Shown here piece by piece: positions 1-8,652 of a stretch of 19,806 bases of DNA. Positions within the stretch are counted from its first letter, which is position 1. Each line of letters starts with the position of its first letter. Both the position numbers and the translations under genes were made by a program. The stretch comes from F23-B02 sp045599385 (lineage in GTDB: Bacteria; Bacillota; Clostridia; Oscillospirales; Oscillospiraceae): the NCBI GenBank assembly GCA_045599385.1, contig JAZRVW010000051.1:1-19806 (forward strand), read 5' to 3'. A model generated the notes under the pieces. That model had not been told where the DNA came from. It made no database searches and saw nothing but the letters and a program-made list of their open reading frames with translations.

Positions 1-29
1 TGTGCAACCCTTTTCTCTTCCCATGGCAT
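1..29 (-). CDS. 5' end of a leftward gene, possibly an IS481-type transposase (partial)
   Basis: Only nine codons are inside the window: ATG at 29-27 followed by PWEEKRVA. What supports a real start is a good ribosome binding site on the minus strand, GGAGG, eight bases before the ATG. The opening MPW followed by charged residues resembles the start of many IS481-family DDE transposases. That resemblance is from memory and rests on nine residues. The upstream 17-bp direct repeats at 66-106 would fit transposase binding sites near the end of an insertion element. It could equally be another small gene. The rest lies outside the window, so catalytic residues cannot be checked. Confidence 0.35.
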
Positions 30-65
30 ACACGGTTCCTCCCGTTTTTGCCTTTATTCTACTCC

Positions 66-106
66 CAATGTGTAAACTATGTGGTTGCACAATTTGTAAA
101 CTATGT
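66..106. repeat. Two 17-bp direct repeats with a 24-bp period
   Basis: CAATGTGTAAACTATGT at 66-82 recurs at 90-106 with one change (G to T at the fifth base). The 7-bp spacer, together with the first base of the second copy, forms part of GGTTGCACA (83-91), which is the exact reverse complement of bases 1-9. The repeats lie just upstream of the leftward gene at 1-29. They could be operator sites or subterminal repeats of a mobile element whose boundary lies between here and the end of the permease gene at 190. The repeats are seen directly; their role is inferred. Confidence 0.6.
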
Positions 107-189
107 TACTACTCTATACATATTATCCGCCCGCTTTGCTATTGTATTACTATCCATTGGCTGCTCTTCCTTATGGCAGGATTCTTAGC

Positions 190-2247
190 TTATTCGCTGA
201 CTATTCTGTAATAGACCTTCGCTGTCAGCAGATACACACCCGCATAGAGCAGCGTGAACACGCCGAAGGTACCGAGCGTACACCACAGTGTTATGCGCCC
301 GTTCATAAGCCCGAAGAGCTGGAGCATAAGCCGCACCATGTTGAAGTCGAAGATTATGTGCACTCCGGCAACAAGCAGCGGTGCAAAGAACACTATGAGT
401 ATCTGCACGTTTATGCTGCGCTTTATTTCACTTCTGGGCAGACCGACCTGCTGCATGATGACAAATCTGCGCCTGTCATCATAGCCCTCGGATATCTGCT
501 TATAGTACATGATAAGCACCATTGCCATGATGAAGATTATTCCGAGGAACACGCCGAGGAAGAAGAATCCGCCGTTGATCGCGTAGGTGTCGGTGATGGC
601 CTCCGCCTTGTTCGATACGCCGTACCATTCGTATGAAAAACCGTCATAGCGCATACCGCCTTCAACATTCTCCGGATTCGACAGGTATGCTGCAAGGCTG
701 ACGATTTCCTCGTTCGGTGCGTCAACATCGACTCCGACATAACAGCGGGCGTAATACTGTATGATGACTTCGCTGTCGTTATTCTGCGCATTGGCAAACG
801 CCTTGGCTATATCCATGAACCTTGTATCATCCGCCAGGACGATATTCGTCGTATTATAGCTCAGGTTTACGTCCAGCTCCGGGTCTATGAAAGCTTCATC
901 CACTTCCCGGACGACAAAGTCAAAGCGCGTTTCGTTCTCCCCGCTGCCGAACACGATCGGGATCACACGTCCGCTTTCCCCTTTTGTGACGATGATCTCG
1001 CCCGGCGCGAGAGATACGGTCTTCCCGGATATGGCGGCATAGTCCTCTGACGAGTATAAACGCAGAAACGCAATATTGTTGGAGCTGCTTACGCTGCCCT
1101 CGCCGCGGTGTGTATAGCCCTGTGGGATCTCGCCCGCGTCCATGGCAAACTCAAGCCGCTTATACGTGCACACCCGCTCGGTCTCATAGCCCTTGTTCTC
1201 GATCGTCTTTACAATATCGCTGCTGAGCTTATCATACGGGACGGTATTATCGACCGCGTCGTAGCTTATCTCCAGCGTGATATCAAACGGATTGCGGGCG
1301 TTGATAGCATCATCTGTGCCGATATACAGCGCCAGCGTTGCCGAGATCATGACAAGCACCATCGTGGACAGGATACAGATATTCGCAAGACCGATCGCGT
1401 TGCGGTTCATTCGATGGAGCATGCCGGATACGCTTATGAAGTTTCCTGTCTTGTAATAGAAGCCCTTGTTCTTTCTCAGCGCCTTTAGGATGAATATACT
1501 GACCGCCGAAAACAGCAGATAGGTGCCGATGATGACGAGAAACACCGCAATGAAGTACACTCCGATCGCGATCATTGCATTGTCGGTCTTCACGGCGATG
1601 GCGTAGCCCGCTCCGAGCGTGAGGATGCCGAGGATCGTAAGAAGCCATTTGGTTTTCGGCTCCTTCTCCCCCGCGTCGTTGTCGCGCAGAAGCTCTATGG
1701 GCTTTTGCAGATGCAGTCTGCGCAGATTGTTGAGAAATGTGAGGAACAGTATTGCGCCGAAAAACGCAAGGGTTATAATTATGACCTGCGGATAGACCGC
1801 AAATTCGTACATCGCACCAACGCGCATGAGCTTTGTAACGAGCATCATCATGAGCTTTTGCAGAAGCATCCCAACCAGGACGCCGCCGATCCCGCCGATG
1901 AGCCACACATACAGCGATTCCAATGCGAGGATGCTGCCGATATTGCGCTTTGACATACCGAGGATGTTGTAAAGCCCCAGCTCCTTCATCCTGCGCTTCA
2001 TTAGAAAGCTGTTGGTGTAAAATATGAAAATAATTGAAAACAGACCGAGTACGAAAATGCCTATGAACATGAACAAGCTCAGATATTCATAGCGCACCAT
2101 ATCGCTGTTCACCGGAGCCGATGCGAGTGCAAGGACGATATAGAACGCCGCCGTGCTGCCGATGACCGTGAGCAGATACGGGAAATAGAACTTGCCGTTT
2201 TTGATGAGGTTCTGCGCGGCAAGCTTCGGGTATAGCCGCTTATTCAT
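190..2247 (-). CDS. BceB-type ABC transporter permease (antimicrobial peptide detoxification)
   Basis: A 685-residue membrane protein with the BceB layout. Ten hydrophobic segments lie at about residues 21-42, 58-79, 108-130, 150-173, 201-220, 227-256, 286-309, 556-582, 613-634 and 655-676. A single large extracellular domain (about 310-555) sits between helices 7 and 8. FtsX-like permease regions lie at each end. In this family the permease, with its ATPase, frees cell-wall-cycle lipids from peptide antibiotics and also signals to the partner kinase. The start at 2247 is preferred over an in-frame ATG 48 bases upstream because it follows AAAGGCGG on the minus strand and gives the normal MNKRLYPKLAAQNL opening. 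It overlaps the ATPase stop by 8 bases, so the two are co-translated. The exact drug specificity cannot be told from sequence. Confidence 0.9.
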   Translation of the reverse strand: MNKRLYPKLAAQNLIKNGKFYFPYLLTVIGSTAAFYIVLALASAPVNSDMVRYEYLSLFMFIGIFVLGLFSIIFIFYTNSFLMKRRMKELGLYNILGMSKRNIGSILALESLYVWLIGGIGGVLVGMLLQKLMMMLVTKLMRVGAMYEFAVYPQVIIITLAFFGAILFLTFLNNLRRLHLQKPIELLRDNDAGEKEPKTKWLLTILGILTLGAGYAIAVKTDNAMIAIGVYFIAVFLVIIGTYLLFSAVSIFILKALRKNKGFYYKTGNFISVSGMLHRMNRNAIGLANICILSTMVLVMISATLALYIGTDDAINARNPFDITLEISYDAVDNTVPYDKLSSDIVKTIENKGYETERVCTYKRLEFAMDAGEIPQGYTHRGEGSVSSSNNIAFLRLYSSEDYAAISGKTVSLAPGEIIVTKGESGRVIPIVFGSGENETRFDFVVREVDEAFIDPELDVNLSYNTTNIVLADDTRFMDIAKAFANAQNNDSEVIIQYYARCYVGVDVDAPNEEIVSLAAYLSNPENVEGGMRYDGFSYEWYGVSNKAEAITDTYAINGGFFFLGVFLGIIFIMAMVLIMYYKQISEGYDDRRRFVIMQQVGLPRSEIKRSINVQILIVFFAPLLVAGVHIIFDFNMVRLMLQLFGLMNGRITLWCTLGTFGVFTLLYAGVYLLTAKVYYRIVSE

Positions 2248-3004
2248 TGTGTCCGCCTTTCTGCAAAAGCGTGAGCGTGTCGGAGATCTTCGCATACATC
2301 GCGTCCTCGTCCATGTTGGCGCGGTATAGCTGGTGGAAGACCTCGCCGTCCTTTATGAACAGCACGCGCTTTGCGTGGGAGGCAGCCTTTGTGGAGTGCG
2401 TGACCATAAGTATGGTCTGACCGTCGTTGTTTATCTCCTCAAACAGGCGCAAAAGCTGATCTGTCGCCTTGGAGTCGAGCGCACCTGTGGGCTCGTCTGC
2501 GAGAATGAGCTTGGGCTCAGTGATGAGCGCACGGGCGACGGCGGCGCGCTGCTTCTGACCGCCGGATATCTCATACGGATACTTGCCGAGGATATCGCGG
2601 ATGCCGAGCTTTGCCGCGATGGGTTGGAGTCTGCGGCTCATCTCGTCGTACTTCTTGCCCGCGAGAACGAGCGGCAGAAAGATGTTATCCTGCACCGAGA
2701 AGGTGTCGAGAAGGTTAAAGTCCTGAAAAACAAAGCCGAGATTGTCGCGTCTGAACGCGGATATGTCCTTCTCCTTTATCTCGACTATGTTCTTGCCGCC
2801 GAGCAGAACTTCGCCCGAGGTGGGCTTGTCCAGAGAGGCGAGAATGTTCAGAAGCGTGGTCTTGCCGCTGCCGCTTTCGCCCATGATGGCGACGTATTCG
2901 CCCTCCTCAACAGTGAAATTCACGTTTGCAAGCGCCTGCACGTTATTCCCGCCGAGTCGCGCGGTATATACTTTTTTGAGGTTTTTTACTTCAAGCATTG
3001 ACAT
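2240..3004 (-). CDS. BceA-type ABC transporter ATP-binding protein
   Basis: A 254-residue nucleotide-binding domain, the usual size for the BceA/MacB/LolD group. Walker A is GESGSGKT at 42-49, the Q-loop glutamine is Q94, the signature SGGQKQR starts at 148, Walker B is LILADEP at 167-172 and the switch histidine is H203. All catalytic positions are intact. It powers the permease encoded immediately downstream, with which it overlaps by 8 bases. ATG at 3004 is chosen because AAAGG lies 11 bases upstream; a second ATG at 2998 is farther from it. The 123-bp gap separating it from the kinase contains a dyad and a possible -10 element, so the transporter pair probably has its own regulated promoter. 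Confidence 0.92.
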   Translation of the reverse strand: MSMLEVKNLKKVYTARLGGNNVQALANVNFTVEEGEYVAIMGESGSGKTTLLNILASLDKPTSGEVLLGGKNIVEIKEKDISAFRRDNLGFVFQDFNLLDTFSVQDNIFLPLVLAGKKYDEMSRRLQPIAAKLGIRDILGKYPYEISGGQKQRAAVARALITEPKLILADEPTGALDSKATDQLLRLFEEINNDGQTILMVTHSTKAASHAKRVLFIKDGEVFHQLYRANMDEDAMYAKISDTLTLLQKGGHNE

Positions 3005-3039
3005 AGCGTTTACTGCCTTTCTTTGGAATTTGCATTATG

Positions 3040-3045
3040 AGTATA
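3040..3045 (-). promoter_or_regulatory. Possible -10 element of the BceAB transporter promoter
   Basis: On the minus strand TATACT lies 35 bases before the ATPase start. The hexamer 17 bases upstream (TGGCAC) is a poor -35, which would fit a promoter that depends on an activator bound at the dyad at 3076-3116. The evidence is weak without that context. Confidence 0.35.
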
Positions 3046-3075
3046 TCCCCTGCGGAAGCTCCGTGCCATAGATTG

Positions 3076-3116
3076 ACCTTACAAAACCGCGGCCGTTTCT
3101 TACGGTTCTGTAAGGT
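3076..3116. promoter_or_regulatory. Inverted repeat with BceR-box-like core upstream of the BceAB genes
   Basis: A 14-bp arm at 3076-3089 is repeated inverted at 3103-3116 with one mismatch. Within and beside the right arm, 3100-3113 reads TTACGGTTCTGTAA. This fits the TNACA-N4-TGTAA motif reported for BceR-type regulators except for one base. The dyad lies about 70-110 bases before the ATPase start, between kinase and transporter genes. That is the place expected for a regulator site driving the transporter. No U-run follows on the minus strand, so a terminator is less likely. Confidence 0.55.
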
Positions 3117-3127
3117 TAGAGTCTGTC

Positions 3128-4090
3128 TCAAAATATGATCTCCACACGCGTGCCCTTTCCGACCTCTGAGCTTATCCGAAGCTCATGACCGAGCTTTGTG
3201 AGTATCTTTTTACACAGATACAGACCTATACCGGTGGATTTTTTGTCTGTTCTGCCGTTATACCCGGTATAGCCCTTTTCGCACACACGCGGCAGATCCT
3301 CCGGCGCGATGCCGATGCCGGTGTCGGTCACGGTTATGCCGCTTTCGTCGGCTGTAATGCCGATGCTGCCGGAATATGTGTATTTCAGCGCGTTTGACAA
3401 TAGCTGTTCTATCACGAACGCCAGCCACTTTTCGTCGGTCAGTGCCGAGGCATCCGTACCGTCATACACAAGGCATATCCTGCGGCGGATGAACTGCGAG
3501 GCATATTTCCTCACGCACTGCTTGATCATCGGATCGAGCTCATAGACCTTCAGCACAAAGTCCGTGCTCTCACTGTCGGTTCGCAGATAGCTCAAAACCA
3601 TCTCCACATACTGCTCTGTCTTGAAAAGCTCACCGTTGAGCTCGGCAATGTCCGGCTCATCACCGCTTTGCAGTATGAGCCGCATTGCGGACAGCGGCGT
3701 TTTTATCTGATGCGCCCACAGCGTGTAATAGTCAAGCATATCCGAATAGCGGCTGTCGCTTTCGCTTTGTATGCGCGTTTTCTCCGCGTCAAGGATATGC
3801 AGAAGCTCCTGATACTCCCGCTCTACCGCATTTTGCGGCTCCGGAAGGGCGCTCAGGTCAGTGATTATCCTGTTTTCCTGCGCTTTGACGGCATTGCAGC
3901 GCGAGATAAAGCGTTGGATATCCACAGCGGTAAACGCCGCAGTAACAGCAGCGCTCAGAAGCAGAAAGTATTTTATATTCCCTGCCGCATTGCCGGTTAC
4001 ATACAGCATTGTGCAGAATAGTGCCAGCAGCGCGGCAATAAGTGCAGCCGTTCTCCTGCGGCAGCGTATATACTCCCACAGCATTTTCAT
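3128..4090 (-). CDS. Intramembrane-sensing histidine kinase, BceS type
   Basis: A 320-residue kinase with two N-terminal membrane helices (about 14-32 and 39-56) separated by only a few residues, so it has almost no extracellular sensor. This is the hallmark of BceS-like kinases, which sense through the BceAB transporter. The H-box WAHQIKTPL carries phosphoaccepting H127. The N-box asparagine is N233, the G1 box DTGIG is at 256-260 and the G2 box GIGLYL at 288-293. All key residues are present, so the kinase should be active. Its ATG overlaps the response regulator stop in ATGA, indicating translational coupling. The last gene of this pair is followed by the dyad at 3076-3116. Confidence 0.92.
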   Translation of the reverse strand: MKMLWEYIRCRRRTAALIAALLALFCTMLYVTGNAAGNIKYFLLLSAAVTAAFTAVDIQRFISRCNAVKAQENRIITDLSALPEPQNAVEREYQELLHILDAEKTRIQSESDSRYSDMLDYYTLWAHQIKTPLSAMRLILQSGDEPDIAELNGELFKTEQYVEMVLSYLRTDSESTDFVLKVYELDPMIKQCVRKYASQFIRRRICLVYDGTDASALTDEKWLAFVIEQLLSNALKYTYSGSIGITADESGITVTDTGIGIAPEDLPRVCEKGYTGYNGRTDKKSTGIGLYLCKKILTKLGHELRISSEVGKGTRVEIIF

Positions 4091-4755
4091 TCTATGACGT
4101 ACCCCTGACCCTTTCTGGTCGCAATAAAGTCCTCAAGCCCTGCTGCTTCAAGCTTTTTGCGCAGGCGGGCAATATTCACGTTGAGCGTGTTTTCATCAAC
4201 AAAGCTGTCCGTTTCCCAAAGTCTCTGCATGAGCGTTTCGCGCGGCACGGTCTTTCCGTTATTCTCCATAAGCACCTGCATGATGCGGTGCTCGTTCTTT
4301 GTAAGCTCAATCCGTTCTCCGTTATATGTGATGAAGTTATCGTCAAGGTTGAGTACCGCCCCCTTGTGCTGCAAAAGGCGTGACGCGCCCGCAAAGTCAT
4401 ATGTTCTGCGCAGAAGCGCCTGCACCTTCGCCGTAAGCACTGTGAGATCAAAGGGCTTGGGTATGAAATCGTCCGCTCCCATATTGACCGCCATGACTAT
4501 GTTCATATTGTCAGACGCGGAGGAGAGAAAAATTATCGGGGTCTTGGATATGCGGCGTATCTCGCTGCACCAGTAGTAACCGTTATAAAACGGAAGCACG
4601 ATATCCATAATAACAAGCTGCGGATCGAAACGCACGAACTCCGCGAGCACGTTTTTGAAGTCGGATACAACAAGACATTCGTTGCCCCAATCCGTAAGGC
4701 TCTTTGCAACGGCAGCGGATATGACCGCATCGTCTTCAACAATATAGATCTTCAT
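4087..4755 (-). CDS. OmpR/PhoB-family response regulator, BceR type
   Basis: A 222-residue response regulator. The receiver domain (about 1-115) has the acidic pair D8/D9, phosphoacceptor D51 in VIMDIVLP, the conserved hydroxyl S79 and K100. The C-terminal winged-helix DNA-binding domain (about 125-222) ends in the usual RKGQGYVIE. It should be phosphorylated by the kinase encoded next and activate the BceAB genes. The start at 4755 is chosen over an ATG 48 bases upstream because it follows GAGGTGA by five bases, starts the receiver fold directly (MKIYIVEDD), and the upstream ATG would lie before the predicted transcription start. Confidence 0.92.
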   Translation of the reverse strand: MKIYIVEDDAVISAAVAKSLTDWGNECLVVSDFKNVLAEFVRFDPQLVIMDIVLPFYNGYYWCSEIRRISKTPIIFLSSASDNMNIVMAVNMGADDFIPKPFDLTVLTAKVQALLRRTYDFAGASRLLQHKGAVLNLDDNFITYNGERIELTKNEHRIMQVLMENNGKTVPRETLMQRLWETDSFVDENTLNVNIARLRKKLEAAGLEDFIATRKGQGYVIE

Positions 4756-4774
4756 ACCTATCACCTCGCATATG

Positions 4775-4803
4775 ATTATATAATGCCGAGGTCCGATTGC
4801 CAA
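4775..4803 (-). promoter_or_regulatory. Promoter of the response regulator-kinase pair
   Basis: Minus strand: -35 TTGGCA (4803-4798), a 17-bp spacer and a perfect -10 TATAAT (4780-4775). The predicted start near 4768 leaves a leader of only about 13 bases, in which GAGGTGA occupies nearly the whole untranslated region. The promoter lies back to back with the one at 4829-4857. Confidence 0.7.
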
Positions 4804-4828
4804 GCTGTCAAATTATTAAGATTGCGTG

Positions 4829-4857
4829 TTGAAAGCAAAGCTGTGATATGGTAAAAT
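4829..4857 (+). promoter_or_regulatory. Promoter of the 108-residue unknown gene
   Basis: -35 TTGAAA (4829-4834), a 17-bp spacer and -10 TAAAAT (4852-4857). The predicted start is near 4864, giving a leader of about 25 bases that contains AGGACGG. It is divergent from the response regulator promoter, with the two -35 elements 25 bases apart. Confidence 0.7.
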
Positions 4858-4888
4858 GATATAAATTTCAATAGGACGGTTTATAATT

Positions 4889-5215
4889 ATGTATATGCCT
4901 AAGGATATTGACAAGGTTCAGGATGAAAACTGGGAAGATTTCAAAAAGGAAGCCATGAAGGACGAGCTTTTCTATAACGGTCCGGGCGATCTTTTGGACA
5001 CTGCGGAGGGCAGAGCGAAATTCTGCCGTCTGAACGCTTCCTCCGTCTTCAGAAAGCCCGATCCCCAGTTCCCCACTCATCAGATATGGGTCTTTAACCT
5101 CCAGGGGCAGGGCATGGTCATTAAAAGACGCAGCCGCGTTGACCCCTCCGTTATGGAGGATGTTGAATTCGACGCAGACGGAAATGAGATAAGCCGCTCA
5201 TACGAGCCGGCATAA
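4889..5215 (+). CDS. Hypothetical protein, 108 residues
   Basis: I do not recognise this protein. It is a soluble, charged product without membrane segments, signal peptide or cysteine motif; its single cysteine is around residue 47. The N-terminal third is rich in acidic and basic residues (MYMPKDIDKVQDENWEDF). The middle is less charged, with a possible beta-rich stretch near HQIWVFNLQGQGMVIKRR. It has its own near-consensus promoter, an AGGACGG site 9-15 bases before the ATG, and a plausible terminator after it. It therefore looks like a real monocistronic gene rather than a shadow. A second ATG two codons in (4895) is also possible. Its position between a Bce module and the str operon gives no clear hint of function. 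Confidence 0.75.
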   Translation: MYMPKDIDKVQDENWEDFKKEAMKDELFYNGPGDLLDTAEGRAKFCRLNASSVFRKPDPQFPTHQIWVFNLQGQGMVIKRRSRVDPSVMEDVEFDADGNEISRSYEPA

Positions 5216-5244
5216 GCGGCTGTGTGATCCTGTGGCATTTTCAT

Positions 5245-5273
5245 GCAGATTTCGTTGATCTGCGGGCATTTTT
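5245..5273 (+). terminator. Possible weak terminator after the 108-residue gene
   Basis: GCAGAT (5245-5250) pairs with ATCTGC (5258-5263) around a 7-base loop, and five T's follow at 5269-5273. The stem is short and there is a gap of five bases before the T-run, so termination may be partial. Confidence 0.4.
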
Positions 5274-5331
5274 GAATATTTATGCGTGCAGGTTTTATAA
5301 ACATTCTTTTCAATTTTTTCGCTAAAAATCC

Positions 5332-5360
5332 TTGACTATTTTTGTATAATATGCTAAAAT
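5332..5360 (+). promoter_or_regulatory. Promoter of the str operon
   Basis: -35 TTGACT (5332-5337), 17-bp spacer, -10 TAAAAT (5355-5360), with TG at 5352-5353 giving an extended -10. An A/T-rich block upstream (5308-5326) could act as an UP element. The predicted start is near 5367, so the rpsL leader is about 95 bases long. A strong promoter is expected for a ribosomal operon. Confidence 0.75.
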
Positions 5361-5369
5361 CCTCATTTG

Positions 5370-5391
5370 TGTGGGTATTGCTATGCCCACA
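5370..5391 (+). promoter_or_regulatory. Stem-loop at the 5' end of the rpsL leader
   Basis: TGTGGGTAT (5370-5378) pairs with ATGCCCACA (5383-5391), a 9-bp stem with one G-U pair and the loop TGCT. It would be at the very 5' end of the predicted transcript. CCTCAT (5361-5366) and ATGAGG (5391-5396) could extend the dyad at the DNA level. It may stabilise the mRNA or take part in control; neither is shown. Confidence 0.5.
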
Positions 5392-5406
5392 TGAGGCAGT
5401 TTTGAT

Positions 5407-5434
5407 AAAAAGGCTTGATATATCAGGCTTTTTT
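5407..5434 (+). terminator. Terminator-like hairpin in the rpsL leader (candidate attenuator)
   Basis: Positions 5407-5418 pair fully with 5423-5434 (two G-U pairs) around a TATA loop. The descending arm ends in six T's and more T's follow at 5440-5444. It has the form of an intrinsic terminator but lies between the str operon promoter and the rpsL ribosome binding site (AGGAGG, 5451-5456). Read-through must be common for this essential operon, so it may be an attenuator. The alternative is that it is a terminator of an upstream transcript. Confidence 0.55.
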
Positions 5435-5462
5435 ATAGATTTTTGAGGAAAGGAGGAACACA

Positions 5463-5888
5463 ATGCCTACTTTTAACCAGCTCGTAAGAAAAGGAAGAGA
5501 ACAGGTCACCTACAAGTCCGCATCCCCTGCAATGCAGAAGGGTCTGAACACCATCAAGAATAAGGAGACCGACCTCAGCTCTCCCCAGAAGCGCGGCGTC
5601 TGCACAGCAGTTCGTACTTCCACTCCTAAGAAGCCTAACTCCGCTCTGCGTAAGATCGCCCGTGTGCGTCTGACTAACGGTTACGAAGTAACTGCTTACA
5701 TCCCCGGTATCGGTCATAACCTTCAGGTGCACTCCGTCGTTATGATCCGCGGCGGCCGTGTCAAGGACCTTCCTGGTGTGCGTTACCACATCATCCGCGG
5801 TACTCTTGATGCTCAGGGCGTCAACGGTCGTATGCAGGCCCGTTCCAAGTACGGCGCAAAGAGACCCAAAGCTGCAAAGAAGAAGTAA
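5463..5888 (+). CDS. rpsL: 30S ribosomal protein S12
   Basis: S12 sits at the decoding centre of the small subunit. The 141-residue form carries the insertion (about residues 14-38) seen in many Firmicutes compared with the 124-residue E. coli protein. The core motif STPKKPNSALRKIARVRL is at 53-70 and the conserved loop RVKDLPGVRYH follows later. Both lysines tied to streptomycin resistance when mutated (K57, equal to E. coli K43 in the mature numbering, and the K of KDLPG) are wild type. AGGAGG lies six bases before the ATG. It is the first gene of the str operon and follows a structured leader. Confidence 0.98.
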   Translation: MPTFNQLVRKGREQVTYKSASPAMQKGLNTIKNKETDLSSPQKRGVCTAVRTSTPKKPNSALRKIARVRLTNGYEVTAYIPGIGHNLQVHSVVMIRGGRVKDLPGVRYHIIRGTLDAQGVNGRMQARSKYGAKRPKAAKKK

Positions 5889-5956
5889 TTTTCCGACTTA
5901 GCGGCAATTTTTGCCCTGTCGTTTATCTATATTATTTGATAGACCTCGGGGCGCAA

Positions 5957-5977
5957 CGGATACGCACGGCGTATTCG
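5957..5977 (+). promoter_or_regulatory. Hairpin in the rpsL-rpsG intercistronic region
   Basis: A 9-bp stem (5957-5965 with 5969-5977, one G-U pair) closes a 3-base loop ACG, 41 bases before the rpsG start. There is no T-run directly after it, so it is not an intrinsic terminator. In E. coli the same intercistronic region binds S7 to repress translation. By position this could be an equivalent element, though no sequence match to the E. coli site is claimed. Confidence 0.5.
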
Positions 5978-6018
5978 AGTACCTGTGAATCATTTTTTAA
6001 TGAAGGAGGGAAGCAAAC

Positions 6019-6489
6019 GTGCCCAGAAGAGGTAATGTTCCCAAAAGAGAAATTTTACCCGATCCTATGTACAACAGCGTTCTGGTAACCAAGCTTATCA
6101 ATGCTGTTATGCTGGACGGCAAGAAGGGTGTTGCTCAGAAGGTCGTGTACGACGCTTTTGACATCATCAAGGAGAAGACCGGTAAGGAACCCCTGGAGGC
6201 CTTCACCGAAGCAATGAACAACATCATGCCCAGCCCCGAAGTTAAGGCTCGCCGTGTCGGCGGTGCAACTTACCAGGTTCCTATCGAAGTAAGACCTGCA
6301 CGTCGTCAGACTCTCGGCCTGCGCTGGCTGGTAGGCTACGCCCGTAAGCGCAGCGAAAAGACCATGAAGGAGCGTCTTGCAGGCGAAATCATGGATGCCT
6401 GCAACAATCTCGGCGCATCTGTCAAGAAGCGTGAAGATACTCACAAGATGGCAGACTCCAACAAGGCTTTCGCACACTTCAGATGGTAA
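6019..6489 (+). CDS. rpsG: 30S ribosomal protein S7
   Basis: S7 nucleates assembly of the head of the small subunit and contacts tRNA at the exit site. The 156-residue length is typical, and the sequence is collinear with bacterial S7: MPRRGNVPKREILPDP at the start, a conserved GGATYQVPIEV stretch and a C-terminal NKAFAHFRW. The start is GTG at 6019, eight bases after AAGGAGGG; no ATG fits the conserved N-terminus. The 130-bp gap after rpsL holds the hairpin at 5957-5977. EF-G follows after 18 bases. Confidence 0.97.
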   Translation: MPRRGNVPKREILPDPMYNSVLVTKLINAVMLDGKKGVAQKVVYDAFDIIKEKTGKEPLEAFTEAMNNIMPSPEVKARRVGGATYQVPIEVRPARRQTLGLRWLVGYARKRSEKTMKERLAGEIMDACNNLGASVKKREDTHKMADSNKAFAHFRW

Positions 6490-6507
6490 TCTGATCAGGA
6501 GAATTAT

Positions 6508-8580
<2,073 letters not shown>

Positions 8581-8609
8581 GGCTGATTAAACTAAAGCAA
8601 AACAAATTT

Positions 8610-8615
8610 TATAAT
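8610..8615 (+). promoter_or_regulatory. Possible internal -10 element before tuf
   Basis: A perfect TATAAT lies in the A/T-rich fusA-tuf gap, with a weak TTAAAC 17 bases upstream (8587-8592). It could add EF-Tu transcripts beyond those from the str promoter, but in such an A/T-rich gap it may be chance. Confidence 0.3.
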
Positions 8616-8652
8616 AATTATTTTGTAATTTTATCTGAGGAGGATATTCACA

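Noticed and set aside
2..211. A cysteine-rich, hydrophobic 69-codon plus-strand frame at the left edge
   Set aside because: No ribosome binding site, it overlaps the permease 3' end on the other strand, and the leftward gene start at 29 is better supported.
3076..3116. The dyad as a transcription terminator of the kinase gene
   Set aside because: No U-run follows the stem on the minus strand and the loop is 13 bases; a regulatory site fits better.
5080..5463. A minus-strand 127-codon frame covering the rpsL leader
   Set aside because: It overlaps the plus-strand unknown gene, the str promoter and leader hairpins, and has no plausible product.
5463..5888. Streptomycin-resistance substitutions in S12
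   Set aside because: Both key lysines are wild type.
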